Notes: generated by a model from the letters alone, not told the origin. A stretch of 64,000 nt of DNA from Bog-532 sp963830385 (GCA_963830385.1 CAWHMD010000011.1:1-64000); one strand, 5' to 3'; positions 24,579 to 33,513 are shown, counted from the first letter of the stretch. Made by a program: numbers and translations.

Positions 24579-25865
24579 ATGATGATCAGGTCCCGGATCA
24601 GTCTTTCGCTGCTCACGATGACGGCCCTGGCCGCCGGTCTGGCCGTACCCGCGGCCGCGGCCGGCGCCGCCACGACCGGCGGGCCGGGGAGCGGCCGCTG
24701 GGTGTCCACCTGGGCCGCAAGCCCAATGGCGGCCACCCCGCCCAGCCTGACCTCGGCCACCGACTTCTCCTCGGCCGGGTTCAGCGACCAGACCATCCGG
24801 AACGTCGTCTGGTCGAGCGCGGGCGGCCGGTCGGCCCGGATCCGCCTTTCGAACGTCTTCGGCACCCAGCCCATCACGTTCCGCCAGGTCGACATCGGCC
24901 GGTCCGCAGGCGGTGGCGCCGTCACCGCCGGGACCAGCCGCCCGGTCACCTTCGGCGGGCGCGCCGCGGTGACGATCAAGCCGGGCGCCGAGGCAGTCAG
25001 CGACCCGGTGGCGCTGAACGTCCCGGCCCAGACGGATCTGGCGGTCAGCCTGTTCACCGCGGCCGCCACCGGGCCGGCCACCTATCACAGCGACGCCCAG
25101 CAGGTGAACTACGTCGCCGTCGGCGACCAGGCGCGCAGTGACTCGGCCACCGCGTTCACCACCACCAGCCAGAGCTGGTACTTCCTGGACGACGTGGACG
25201 TCCAGCCCGGTCCCGCCGCCCCGGCCGGGGTGGTGGCCTTCGGCGACTCGATCACCGACGGCTACCAGTCCACGGTCGGCGCCAATGCCCGCTGGCCCAA
25301 CGACCTGGCCCGCCGATTCTCGGCCGCCGGCCAGAACCGGGCCGTGGCCGACGAGGGCATCAGCGGCAACCGGGTGCTCAATGACTCGGCCTGCTTCGGC
25401 GTGAACGCGCAGTCCCGCTTCTTCCGCGACGTGGCCGAGCGCAGCGGGGCCCGGTACGTCATCATGCTCGAGGCCATCAACGACATCGGCTTCAGCCAGG
25501 ACCCCGACTCCGGGTGCACCGCGCCCAACACGAACGTGTCGGCCGCCCAGATCATCGCCGGTTACCGGCACATCATCGCCGCCGCCCACCGGGTCGGCCT
25601 GCGGATCTTCGGCGCGACCCTGACCCCGTTCCAGGGCTCGGCCTACTACTCGGCGGCCGGTGAGACCAAGCGGGAGACGGTCAACCACTGGATCCGCACC
25701 AGCCACGGGTTCGACGGAGTGATCGACTTCGACCGGGCGGTCCGCGATCCGGCCCACCCGCTGCAGATCCTGGCCGCCTACGACAGCGGCGACCACCTGC
25801 ACCCGAACGACGCCGGCTACCAGGCCATGGCCAACGCGATCAGCCTGGCCATGTTCCACGGCTGA
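24579..25865 (+). CDS. SGNH/GDSL hydrolase, secreted form
   Basis: 428 residues from ATG. A cleavable signal peptide (LSLLTMTALAAGLAVPAAAAGAA) replaces the lipobox of its upstream paralogue, so this copy is likely released. The catalytic set is GDSITDG with Ser224, GISGNRVL, and DHLHPNDAG with His408. The accessory beta domain (about residues 40-205) is shared with the upstream copy. A tandem duplication followed by divergence in localisation is the simplest reading. It has its own promoter region with a four-unit repeat, so it is probably regulated separately. Confidence 0.92.
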   Translation: MMIRSRISLSLLTMTALAAGLAVPAAAAGAATTGGPGSGRWVSTWAASPMAATPPSLTSATDFSSAGFSDQTIRNVVWSSAGGRSARIRLSNVFGTQPITFRQVDIGRSAGGGAVTAGTSRPVTFGGRAAVTIKPGAEAVSDPVALNVPAQTDLAVSLFTAAATGPATYHSDAQQVNYVAVGDQARSDSATAFTTTSQSWYFLDDVDVQPGPAAPAGVVAFGDSITDGYQSTVGANARWPNDLARRFSAAGQNRAVADEGISGNRVLNDSACFGVNAQSRFFRDVAERSGARYVIMLEAINDIGFSQDPDSGCTAPNTNVSAAQIIAGYRHIIAAAHRVGLRIFGATLTPFQGSAYYSAAGETKRETVNHWIRTSHGFDGVIDFDRAVRDPAHPLQILAAYDSGDHLHPNDAGYQAMANAISLAMFHG

Positions 25866-25951
25866 CCCCGCGGTTCCCCGGCTGTCCCCGCGGTTCCATG
25901 GCCGACCCCGCGCCGACCCCGCGCCGGCCCCGGCTCCACCCCTTCCTGTCC

Positions 25952-25968
25952 TACTACGAGCCGTAGTA
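25952..25968. promoter_or_regulatory. Perfect 7-3-7 operator-like palindrome
   Basis: TACTACG-AGC-CGTAGTA lies 39 bp upstream of the flavoprotein monooxygenase start, in otherwise GC-rich sequence. TACTACx/xGTAGTA half-sites are typical of BlaI/MecI-type operators and also occur for some TetR proteins. No regulator gene is adjacent. Confidence 0.65.
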
Positions 25969-26007
25969 AGTTGGGATGGGGCAGTGGACGACGGGTGAGG
26001 TGAGCAG

Positions 26008-27216
26008 ATGGCCGCCGAGCAGCTTTACGCGATCGTGGCCGGCGGCGGGATCGCCGGGATGGCCTCGGCGGTGGCGCTGGCTGAGGCGGGCTGGCGGGTC
26101 ACCGTCCTGGAGCGGGCGCCCGCCTTTGGCGAGGTCGGCGCGGGCCTGGCGCTGACCAGGAACGGGATGGCCGCGGTGGACGCACTCGGGGTGGGCGACG
26201 CGGTCCGCGCGGCCGGCTACCGGACGGCCAGCGCCGGCTTCCAGGACCCGGCGGGCCGCTGGCTCATCCGGCTGCCGCCCGAACGGGATGGCCAGGCCGC
26301 CATCACCACGATCTGGGGTCAGCACCGCCAGCGCCTGCACGCGGTGCTGTACCAGGCGGCCACCGGCGCGGCCGGTATCGAGCTGATCACCGGGGCCGAG
26401 GTCACCGCGGTCCGGCCCGGCCAGGCGGACGGTGACCGGGCCGAGGTCACCTGGCAGCGGGACGGCCAGGCCTACACCGCCCGGGCCGACCTGCTGGTGG
26501 CGGCGGACGGGGTCCGCAGCGCGGTGCGGACCCAGCTGTTCCCGGCCGTCGAGCCGCGCTACGGCGGCAGCACCAGCTGGCGCGCGGTGGTCCCGGACGT
26601 CCCCGCCGGTGGCCCGTTCACCGCGATCTGGGGCCCGGACGCCGAGTTCGGCGCGCTCGGGGTGAGCGACCACGAGACCTACTGGTACGGCTATTTCCGG
26701 CACCCGGCCGGGGCCGTGTTCCCGGACGAGCTGGCCGCCGCCCGGGACCGCTTCGCGGGCTGGGCCCCGTGGGTCCGCGACCTGCTGACCCAGACGACCG
26801 CCGACCACCTCATCCGCAACGACGTCTACCACCTGCCGGAGGGCCCGCCCACCTACGCGACCGGCCGGGTCGTCCTGATCGGGGACGCCGCGCACGCCTG
26901 CCTGCCGACGGTCGGCCAGGGCGCGGCCATGGCGCTGGAAGACGCGATCTGCGTCGGCCGCCTGATCGCGGCCCCGGCTCGGGCGGGTACGCCGCTGGCC
27001 GCCGCGCTGACCGAGTTCGACCAGGCCCGCCGCCCCCGCTGCCGCCAGATCGTCCGCACCGGGATCACGATCGCCCGCATCGGCGCCGACCTCGGCCCCG
27101 GCTGGCGGCAGACCGCCCGCAACACCGTATTTCGCCTGCTACCCGCGTCCCTGATGCTGCGCGGCGGCGCCTCCATCGCCCGCTGGACCCCACCCCCAGT
27201 CCCATCGGCCTCCTGA
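26008..27216 (+). CDS. FAD-dependent aromatic-type monooxygenase
   Basis: 402 residues. GGGIAGMASAVALAEAGWRVTVLE (from residue 12) is the N-terminal FAD Rossmann motif; LLVAADGVRSAVR is the DG motif; RVVLIGDAAHACLPTVGQGAAMALED is the GD motif with the flavin-ribityl Asp. This is the PHBH/3-hydroxybenzoate 6-hydroxylase group (single-component, NAD(P)H-dependent). GAGGTG precedes ATG. A perfect palindrome 39 bp upstream suggests specific regulation. It may hydroxylate an aromatic or salicylate-like substrate; identity unknown. Confidence 0.9.
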   Translation: MAAEQLYAIVAGGGIAGMASAVALAEAGWRVTVLERAPAFGEVGAGLALTRNGMAAVDALGVGDAVRAAGYRTASAGFQDPAGRWLIRLPPERDGQAAITTIWGQHRQRLHAVLYQAATGAAGIELITGAEVTAVRPGQADGDRAEVTWQRDGQAYTARADLLVAADGVRSAVRTQLFPAVEPRYGGSTSWRAVVPDVPAGGPFTAIWGPDAEFGALGVSDHETYWYGYFRHPAGAVFPDELAAARDRFAGWAPWVRDLLTQTTADHLIRNDVYHLPEGPPTYATGRVVLIGDAAHACLPTVGQGAAMALEDAICVGRLIAAPARAGTPLAAALTEFDQARRPRCRQIVRTGITIARIGADLGPGWRQTARNTVFRLLPASLMLRGGASIARWTPPPVPSAS

Positions 27217-27218
27217 TC

Positions 27219-27233
27219 ACCGGGGTTCCCGGT
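27219..27233 (+). terminator. Short hairpin after the monooxygenase gene
   Basis: ACCGGG-GTT-CCCGGT begins 2 bp after the TGA of the monooxygenase. It has a 6-bp perfect stem with a 3-nt loop, but no proper U-tract follows. It could be an RNA stabiliser or weak terminator. Confidence 0.4.
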
Positions 27234-27380
27234 CTTACTGCGTCACTCGCGTCCCAGCGGCACCCGGCCCGCGCCTACCCGATGGGGGTCCCGGCGGCGG
27301 ACCGGGCGGGGCGGCGGGTGCAAGATGGCTCTGGTGCCACAGCGAGGGCAGTAACGGAGCTCGACCCCCGGAGGTAATTG

Positions 27381-27908
27381 ATGGAGACGTGGGACGCGAT
27401 CCGGTCGCGGCGGAACGTACGTGACTACCGCCCGGACCCGATCCCGGAGGCGGACCTGCTGCGCATCGCCGAGGCGGGCTGGCGGGCGCCGTCGGCGTCG
27501 AACCGCCAGCACTGGGATTTCGTCCTCGTCACCGACCCCCAGCAGCTCACCGAGCTGTCGAAGACCTGGCAGGGCGCCCGCCACATCGCCAAGGCGCCGG
27601 CCGCGATCGTGCTGGTCGTCCCCGAGCCGGCCGACGAGCGCATGAAGGTCGTTGACCGTTACGACCTTGGTCAGGCCACCTACGCGATGATGATCGCGGC
27701 GGCCGACCTCGGCATCGGCACCGGCCATTCGTCGATCGGTGACCATGAGCGGGTCCGCGAGATCCTCGGCATCCCTGAGGGTTACCTGCCGGCGTTCATG
27801 CTCGGGATCGGCTATCCGTCCGACCGACCGCTGGCGCCGATCGCGAAGCTCAACCGCCGCCCGTTCGGCGAGGTCGTCCGCCGCGGCAACTGGGACACCC
27901 CAGCCTGA
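27381..27908 (+). CDS. Nitroreductase family protein
   Basis: 175 residues from ATG 27381 (GGAGG 7 nt upstream; a TTG codon just before is in frame). The family entry ETWDAIRSRRNVRDYRPDPI with the RRSxRxY-like FMN-phosphate segment, APSASNRQHW for FMN, and a late G-I-P-E-G-Y-x-P loop (LGIPEGYLPAFMLGIGYP) are clear. These FMN enzymes reduce nitro compounds, quinones or flavins with NAD(P)H. The M55 peptidase gene follows after 10 bp. Confidence 0.9.
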   Translation: METWDAIRSRRNVRDYRPDPIPEADLLRIAEAGWRAPSASNRQHWDFVLVTDPQQLTELSKTWQGARHIAKAPAAIVLVVPEPADERMKVVDRYDLGQATYAMMIAAADLGIGTGHSSIGDHERVREILGIPEGYLPAFMLGIGYPSDRPLAPIAKLNRRPFGEVVRRGNWDTPA

Positions 27909-27918
27909 GGAGACGAGA

Positions 27919-28743
27919 TTGAAGGTCTTCCTGTCCAGCGACATGGAGGGCACCGCCGGGGTGGTCGACTGGGACCAGTGCATCGGCGACGGCCCGGAAG
28001 CGGCCGCGGGCCGCCGGCTGCTGCTGGCCGAGGTCAACGCCGCCATCGAAGGCGCCCTGGCGGCCGGAGCGACCGAGGTCGTGGTCAACGACTCGCACTC
28101 CACCATGCGCAACCTGCCGCCGGCCGAGCTGGCCGGCCAGGCCAGCTACATCTCCGGCAGCCACAAGCCGCTGTACATGATGCAGGGCCTGGACGGCACT
28201 TTCGACGCGGTGCTGTTCGTGTCCTACCACGGCTCGGTCGGCGCCCCGGCCGGCCTGTCGCACACCTACAACCCGCGCGCCGTGGTCGAGGCCCGGCTGG
28301 ACGGGGTGGTGACCGGCGAGGCCGGCATCAACGCCCTGGTGGCCGCCCACTATGGCGTCCCGGTGGTCCTGGTCACCGGCGACCGCTGCGCCTGCGAGGA
28401 GACCGCCGCTCTCATCCCCGGCGTCCACGCCGCCGTGGTCAAGGAACCCGTCAGCCGGGTCGCCGCCCACAGCCTGCACCCGGTCCGGGCCTGCGCCCTT
28501 ATCCGCGAGACCGCCGAGCAAGCGGTCCGCGCCGCCGCGTCGGCGTCCCCACCGCCACTGCGCGGGGCGGTCCTGGAGCTGACGGTGCGGACGACCGACA
28601 TCGCCGAAGCCGCCACCTGGGTCCGCGGCATCGAGCGCACCGGCCCCCGCGAGCTACGGGCAACGGGGCAGGACCCGCTGGCCGTCTACCGCTCCTTCTG
28701 CGCCGCCATCCTCCTGACCCGCAACGTCGCCCAGCTCGTCTGA
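27919..28743 (+). CDS. M55 (DppA-like) D-aminopeptidase
   Basis: 274 residues from TTG 27919; GAGGAG lies 7 nt upstream and the start puts the conserved KVFLSSDMEGTAG at the N-terminus, as in DppA. Zinc ligands expected for M55 are Asp8 and Glu10 (SDMEG), His60 (NDSH), His104 (SYHG) and Glu134 (TGEAG). The enzyme cleaves D-amino-acid-containing peptides in the cytoplasm. It is placed tightly behind the nitroreductase, so the two are likely one transcript, with no obvious functional link. Confidence 0.92.
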   Translation: MKVFLSSDMEGTAGVVDWDQCIGDGPEAAAGRRLLLAEVNAAIEGALAAGATEVVVNDSHSTMRNLPPAELAGQASYISGSHKPLYMMQGLDGTFDAVLFVSYHGSVGAPAGLSHTYNPRAVVEARLDGVVTGEAGINALVAAHYGVPVVLVTGDRCACEETAALIPGVHAAVVKEPVSRVAAHSLHPVRACALIRETAEQAVRAAASASPPPLRGAVLELTVRTTDIAEAATWVRGIERTGPRELRATGQDPLAVYRSFCAAILLTRNVAQLV

Positions 28744-28867
28744 CCCGTCCCGCCCTCGGCGCGCCGGCCTCATAAGTCGCACGAGCCACAGAAGGCTTGT
28801 AGCTCGCCTCCAGCGGGGGCACTTCGGGCTCCGGGATGGAGGCGCCCCAGCCCCTCAAGTCACATGC

Positions 28868-28980
28868 CCCAGGCGCCCCACCGAACCCCCGGGTCACACG
28901 CACCCCGCCGCTCTGTGTGTACTTCCGATGCGGGTACGTTTTGCCGCAGTCGGTGCGGGAAAACGTACCCAAATCTCCGG
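28868..28980 (+). repeat. Dispersed hairpin repeat, copy 1
   Basis: The core is a 17-bp inverted repeat: GGGTACGTTTTGCCGCA (28932-28948), loop GTCGG, TGCGGGAAAACGTACCC (28954-28970), one mismatch. It is preceded by GTGTACTTCCGATG and, further left, by a CAGGCGCCCC ... GGTCACACGC stretch that also matches copy 2. The whole 28744-29013 gap holds no gene. It sits between the M55 gene and a convergent GNAT gene, so it may act as a terminator. Confidence 0.8.
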
Positions 28981-29013
28981 CCGGGCGCCGTGTCCCGGCA
29001 AGCCTCGCACCCC

Positions 29014-29553
29014 TCAGCTGGTCGGGGCCCAGAAGCGGAGCTTGCCCCGGCGCACGTCCTCCAGCACCCCGCCATTGGCCTCGATGACCTTGCGCGAGCC
29101 GACGTTGTCCTCGTCGCAGGTGATCAGCACCGGGTCGATCCCCAGCCCGTGGGCCACCGGCAGCGCGGCCGCCAGCATCGCGGTGGCGTGGCCGAGCCGC
29201 CTGGCCGACGGGCGGATGTCGTACCCGATGTGCCCGCCCAACGTCAGCAACGACGGCGTCAGCCGGTGCCGGATGGTGAGGCGCCCCAGGTACTCAGCTC
29301 CGTCGGCCCACCACAGCGAGGTCCCGGGTACGAAACCAGGCGGCCGCCGCGACTCCTCAGCCGCGTCGGCCCGCAGCCACACAACGTAGGCCGCGAACTC
29401 AGATGGATCATCCCACCGGCCCGCCCAGCGCCTGATCTCCCGCCCGAGCATCGAGCTGTCGTCCGGGCCGCCGCGGCCCTCGGCCTGGAATTCCTTCATC
29501 GCGGCCAGGTGCGACTGGTGGACGCGCGGGTCGGGCAGGATCAGCTCCGGCAT
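29014..29553 (-). CDS. GNAT family N-acetyltransferase
   Basis: 179 residues. The acetyl-CoA pyrophosphate loop and surrounding strands are visible: GHIGYDIRPSARRLGHATAML (Q/R-x-x-G-x-A type, here RRLGHA) and ITCDEDNVGSRKVIEANGG, which is the late N-x-x-S-x-x-V-x-x-x-x-G segment. This layout fits the COG3981-type predicted acetyltransferases. The substrate is unknown. It converges on the dispersed repeat and is divergent from the AMP nucleosidase gene 67 bp away. Confidence 0.88.
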   Translation of the reverse strand: MPELILPDPRVHQSHLAAMKEFQAEGRGGPDDSSMLGREIRRWAGRWDDPSEFAAYVVWLRADAAEESRRPPGFVPGTSLWWADGAEYLGRLTIRHRLTPSLLTLGGHIGYDIRPSARRLGHATAMLAAALPVAHGLGIDPVLITCDEDNVGSRKVIEANGGVLEDVRRGKLRFWAPTS

Positions 29554-29620
29554 AGCCCAGTCCTACTCGCCACCCCGCACCCGGTGCACCTGAATTACGG
29601 ACGCCCCGCGAACTGACAAC

Positions 29621-30817
29621 ATGACCTCCATGACGTTGACGATGGATTTCTCGGAGCTGATGGGGGGCCGCCACATCGCGGAGGTCGCGCGGCTCTGCGA
29701 CGCCATGGAGGCGGCTTACCTGGCGGGCCACTACCCGAAGCTCACGGTCGAGCGGCCCTGGTCGGTCGACAACCGCGTGCTCGAGGGGGAGTTCGCCGCC
29801 CCCGACGCCATCCGCTGGTACCTGGAGCGGGAGCTGGGCCGGCTGGCGGCCAAGGGCGCCAGGATCTCGGTCTGCCGCGGCCGCAAGGTGATGGACCTGC
29901 GCGACCCGCGGCTCGGCCCGGCCGTCGACGAGACCCGCTGGGACCTGCGGCGCAAGAAGCTGTTCCTGTTCGGGCCGGAGCGGATGGCGCTGTCCATCGA
30001 CCGGCTCGAGCATTACACCGGCACCTCGGCCGAGGACTTCCAGCGGTATGTGCTGCTCACCAACTACGCCTGGCACGTCGAGGAGTTCCGGCGGGCGCTG
30101 CCGGGCTGCGTCGGTCCCGCCACCGACGGCCGCCAGATGCCGGCCTGGCACCACCGGCAGCCCGACCGGGCGGGCGTCAGCATCGTCAACATCGGGGTCG
30201 GGCCGTCCAACGCCAAGACACTGACCGACCACCTGGCCGTGCTCCGCCCCGATCTGGTGTTGATGATCGGCCACTGCGCCGGCCTGCGCAACCACCAGAA
30301 CGTCGGTGACCTGGTGCTCGCGACCGCGTTCATGCGCGACGACCATGTGCTGGACGACGTGCTCCCGCTCAGGGTGCCGGTCATCTCCAACTATTCGCTC
30401 AACAACCTGCTGCTCGGCGAGCTGAGCGAGCGCGGGCTGCCCAGCCGCATCGGCATCGTGTTCACCACCGCCAACCGGAACTGGGAACTGCACCTGTCGG
30501 CGGTCGAGGAATGGCTGCAGGTCTCCCGGGCGCTGGCGGTCGACATGGAGTCGGCCACGGTGGCCGCGAACGGCTTCCGCTACCGGATCCCGACCGCCAC
30601 CCTGCTCGCGGTCAGCGACAAGCCCCTGCACGCGCAGCCCAAGCTGAGCGCGGACGCGCAGGAGTTCTACAACGCCAGCCGCCGCCAGCACGTGGAGATC
30701 GCCATCGCCGTGACCGACAAGGTGCGGCGGCTGTACCCGGGCGGCTTGCCCACCGCCGACCTGCGCTCGCCCGACGAGCCGCTGCTCGGCATCACCGACG
30801 GCGAGGACAGCCTCTGA
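29621..30817 (+). CDS. amn: AMP nucleosidase
   Basis: 398 residues. The N-terminal half is the AMP-nucleosidase-specific domain (LDRLEHYTGTSAEDFQRYVLLTNY); the C-terminal half is the purine phosphorylase fold with NIGVGPSNAKTLTDHLAVLRPD, MIGHCAGLRNHQNVGD and the catalytic-site segment AVDMESATVAANGFRY. AMP nucleosidase hydrolyses AMP to adenine and ribose 5-phosphate, adjusting adenylate pools. ATG 29621 is followed by two further in-frame Met codons, so the exact start may be 9-21 bp later. Monocistronic, convergent with the FMN-binding protein gene. Confidence 0.93.
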   Translation: MTSMTLTMDFSELMGGRHIAEVARLCDAMEAAYLAGHYPKLTVERPWSVDNRVLEGEFAAPDAIRWYLERELGRLAAKGARISVCRGRKVMDLRDPRLGPAVDETRWDLRRKKLFLFGPERMALSIDRLEHYTGTSAEDFQRYVLLTNYAWHVEEFRRALPGCVGPATDGRQMPAWHHRQPDRAGVSIVNIGVGPSNAKTLTDHLAVLRPDLVLMIGHCAGLRNHQNVGDLVLATAFMRDDHVLDDVLPLRVPVISNYSLNNLLLGELSERGLPSRIGIVFTTANRNWELHLSAVEEWLQVSRALAVDMESATVAANGFRYRIPTATLLAVSDKPLHAQPKLSADAQEFYNASRRQHVEIAIAVTDKVRRLYPGGLPTADLRSPDEPLLGITDGEDSL

Positions 30818-30838
30818 CCTGGCCCGCCGGAGCTTCGA

Positions 30839-31330
30839 TCACGACCCGGTCCTGGCCCGGTCCAGCGCGCTCTGCAACGAGGTCACATAGCCCTGGGAGG
30901 TGTACGTCGCGCCCGACACCATGTCGATCTTGCCGTCGTCGGCGCGGCCGGTGCTGACCGCCTCCCGGTCCAGGACGGGGATCGCGTAGGTGTTGATCTG
31001 GACGTCGCGCGACGTCCCCTGCGGGTACTCCACCGCTTTGGCCGCGGTGACCTGGCCGCCTTTGACCGTTATCTGCACCTGCACCGGGCCGTAGATCGTG
31101 CTGGCCGCCGCCCCGGTCACGGTCGATGCCCCAGCGACACCACCCACACCACTCAAGCCACTCGCGCCACCCGCACCACTTCCGCCACTCGAGCCACTTC
31201 CGGCCCCCGCCGTCGGCGTGCCGAGCGCCGCGGGCGGCGTCCCCCCGCCGCTGACGCTGTGCGTCTTGAACGTCAGCAGCAGCACAAGGCCCACGACCGT
31301 GGCGACGACCGCCAGAATGACCCGCCGCAC
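30839..31330 (-). CDS. FMN-binding (FMN_bind) protein, membrane-anchored
   Basis: 163 residues. An N-terminal TM/signal segment (RVILAVVATVVGLVLLLTF) is followed by a Gly/Ser-rich linker and an FMN_bind domain (about residues 80-163) containing the flavinylation motif MVSGATYTS, where Thr attaches FMN through a phosphoester. The domain therefore faces outside the membrane. It lies 32 bp downstream of a ferric-reductase-like membrane flavoprotein on the same strand; together they form a plausible electron path from NAD(P)H to an extracytoplasmic FMN. Confidence 0.9.
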   Translation of the reverse strand: MRRVILAVVATVVGLVLLLTFKTHSVSGGGTPPAALGTPTAGAGSGSSGGSGAGGASGLSGVGGVAGASTVTGAAASTIYGPVQVQITVKGGQVTAAKAVEYPQGTSRDVQINTYAIPVLDREAVSTGRADDGKIDMVSGATYTSQGYVTSLQSALDRARTGS

Positions 31331-31362
31331 CGCTGCCCTCCCTTCGCGCCAGAACCCGGAAC

Positions 31363-32730
31363 TCAGAATTCGAACGACTCATAGTGGATCTGGCGGCCGG
31401 GCACCCCGGCCGCCCGCAGCTCGCGGATGACAGCGCTGGTCATCCCGGCCGGCCCGCAGACATAGACATCATGCCCGGTCAGCCCCGGAATGTTGGCGCT
31501 CAGCACCGCCGCGTTGAGCGGATCCTCGCCCAGGTCGGCCCGCCGCCCGACCACGAACCACAGGGTGGCGCGGCGCTGCCGGGCCAGCCGCTCCAGCTCC
31601 CGCCGGAACGTCACGTCCCCATCCTCGCTGGCCCGGTAGACCAGCGTCAGGTCGCCGGCACCGGCCGGGATCGTCTGGAACAGCGCCCGCAGTGGCGTGA
31701 TGCCGACCCCGCCCGCGATCAGCAGCACCCGGCGCTGCCGCCGGTGGGCCGCGGTCAGCGCGCCGAACGGCCCCTCGGCCACCACCCGGGTCCCCGGGCG
31801 CAAATCGGCCAGCGACCGGCTGTGGTCCCCGATCGCCTTGGCCGTGAACCGCAGCCGGTCCGCCTGGGGGCCCGCCGACAGCGAGTACGGGGCCGACACC
31901 CACCACCGCCCGCGGGCCAGGAACCGCCAGCGGAAGAACTGCCCGGATTCGGCCCGCAGCTCGTCCAGGTGCCGGCCACTGACCACCACGCTCACCACCC
32001 CCGGCGCCTCCGGCTGCACCGCCAGCACCCGCATCCGGTGCCGGAACGCCTGGCGCACCGGGGTGACGAACCGGTACCAGCCGATGGCCGCGAACACGAC
32101 CAGGTACAGGCCGCCCCACAGAATCCGCGCGGGCAGGCTGGAGATGAACTCGGCGCCCACCGCGAACTGGTGGCTGAACGCCAGCGCGACCGCCAGGTAC
32201 GTGTAAAGGTGCAGGTAGTACCAGGTCTCGTAACGCAGCCGCCGGCGGGCCGCCCGCATCGAGCTGATGCCGACCGCCACCAGCAGCAGGCCTGCCACCG
32301 TCGCCGCCAGCACATCCGGATACGACACCAGCAAGATCTTGGTCTGGCTGATCACATTGGTGTGCGCGGTCACCGCGTACCCCCAGACGATCAGCACCGC
32401 ATGCGTCACTACCAGGCACACCACATACCGGCCGCCCATCGCGTGCCAGCGGGCCAGCCGGTCCGTGCCGACCCCGCGCTCCACCGGCGGCAGCCGGGCC
32501 ATCAGCGCGACCAGGACGACCACCCCGTACCCGGCCAGCAGCCCGGTGATCCGCCCCGCGTTGGTCAGCCAGTCACCCAGCCCGCTGATCGGCGGGGTCT
32601 CGTCCCACCACAGCCCGATCGCGGCCAGCCCGCCCGCCGCGATCAGCGCCAGCACCAGCCCCGGGCGAGCCCGCGCCGCCGCCGGAGCACCTCGCGAGAC
32701 GGCCGGCCCGGGCGCGAACGTGGAGGTCAT
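31363..32730 (-). CDS. Ferric-reductase-like membrane flavoprotein (FRD/NOX type)
   Basis: 455 residues from ATG 32730. Residues about 20-225 hold six TM helices with His pairs that could bind haem (e.g. CLVVTHAVLIVWG and ALAFSHQFAVG). The C-terminal half is a ferredoxin-NADP reductase module: FAD motif SAPYSLSAGP, NAD(P) motif IAGGVGITPLRALFQTI, and the late DVYVCGPAGMTSAVIREL. It would move electrons from NAD(P)H through FAD and haem across the membrane; the FMN_bind protein downstream is the likely acceptor. Both are in one operon. Confidence 0.9.
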   Translation of the reverse strand: MTSTFAPGPAVSRGAPAAARARPGLVLALIAAGGLAAIGLWWDETPPISGLGDWLTNAGRITGLLAGYGVVVLVALMARLPPVERGVGTDRLARWHAMGGRYVVCLVVTHAVLIVWGYAVTAHTNVISQTKILLVSYPDVLAATVAGLLLVAVGISSMRAARRRLRYETWYYLHLYTYLAVALAFSHQFAVGAEFISSLPARILWGGLYLVVFAAIGWYRFVTPVRQAFRHRMRVLAVQPEAPGVVSVVVSGRHLDELRAESGQFFRWRFLARGRWWVSAPYSLSAGPQADRLRFTAKAIGDHSRSLADLRPGTRVVAEGPFGALTAAHRRQRRVLLIAGGVGITPLRALFQTIPAGAGDLTLVYRASEDGDVTFRRELERLARQRRATLWFVVGRRADLGEDPLNAAVLSANIPGLTGHDVYVCGPAGMTSAVIRELRAAGVPGRQIHYESFEF

Positions 32731-32848
32731 TTCCCTGCAGGCTACTTGAAGTCGCAAGGGGTGATAACAGCAAGAAGCGACGCGCCGATGAGTTTCCCCG
32801 GCCCGGGCCGTCTCCCCTATTGTGAGCACCCAACCCCGGGAGGAAAAC

Positions 32849-33493
32849 GTGGCTCAGCTGCTTCGGGTCCAGAACTTCAACGTCTCCAGCGACGGCATCG
32901 GCGCGGGGGAGGACCAGACCCTGGAACGGCCGTTCGGCCACGTCGACCAGAGGCGGCTGTTCGCCTGGGCCGCCGCCACCGCGAGCTGGCCGATGGGCAG
33001 CGGCCCGGACGGCAGCCGGGGGCTGGACGACCTCATGATCCGCGACTACCCCCGCAACATCGGCGCCGAGATCATGGGCCGCAACAAGTTCGGCCCCCAG
33101 CGCGGTCCCTGGGCCGATCACGAGTGGCAGGGCTGGTGGGGCGACGAGCCGCCGTTCCACACCCCGGTGTTCGTGCTCACCCACCACCCGCGGCCGTCGA
33201 TCACGCTGTCCGACACCACGTTCCACTTCGTCGACGGCGACCCGGCCACCGTCCTGGCCATGGCCAAGGAGGCGGCTCAGGGCCGCGACGTCCGGCTCGG
33301 CGGCGGTGTCACCACGATCCGCCAGTACCTCGACGCCGGCCTGGTCGACACCCTGCACGTGGTCGTCTCGCCGATGAAGTTCGAGACCGGACTCCGCCTC
33401 TGGGACTCACCCGACGACCTGCGCGACCGCTACCACGTGGACGTCGTCCCCAGCCCCAGCGGCGTCACCCACCACCTCTTCTGGCGCAAGTGA
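32849..33493 (+). CDS. Dihydrofolate reductase-like (RibD C-terminal) protein
   Basis: 214 residues from GTG 32849, with GGGAGG 5 nt upstream. The fold markers are IGAEIMGRNKFGP (NADPH-binding loop), VFVLTHHPRPSITLSDTTFHFVDG and LGGGVTTIRQYLDAGLVDTLHVVVSP, all typical of the RibD-C/YyaP-like group. It is likely an NADPH reductase of unknown substrate. It is divergent from the ferric-reductase gene and convergent with the DUF574 methyltransferase, with a strong hairpin between. Confidence 0.92.
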   Translation: MAQLLRVQNFNVSSDGIGAGEDQTLERPFGHVDQRRLFAWAAATASWPMGSGPDGSRGLDDLMIRDYPRNIGAEIMGRNKFGPQRGPWADHEWQGWWGDEPPFHTPVFVLTHHPRPSITLSDTTFHFVDGDPATVLAMAKEAAQGRDVRLGGGVTTIRQYLDAGLVDTLHVVVSPMKFETGLRLWDSPDDLRDRYHVDVVPSPSGVTHHLFWRK

Positions 33494-33513
33494 CCCAGAA
33501 TCCAGGGTGGTCA

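Noticed and set aside
23091..25859. Long minus-strand open frame (922 codons) opposite both esterase genes
   Set aside because: It is low-complexity Gly/Ala/Val/Arg and has no motif; it arises from the codon bias of the two paralogues on the plus strand, which carry clear catalytic residues.
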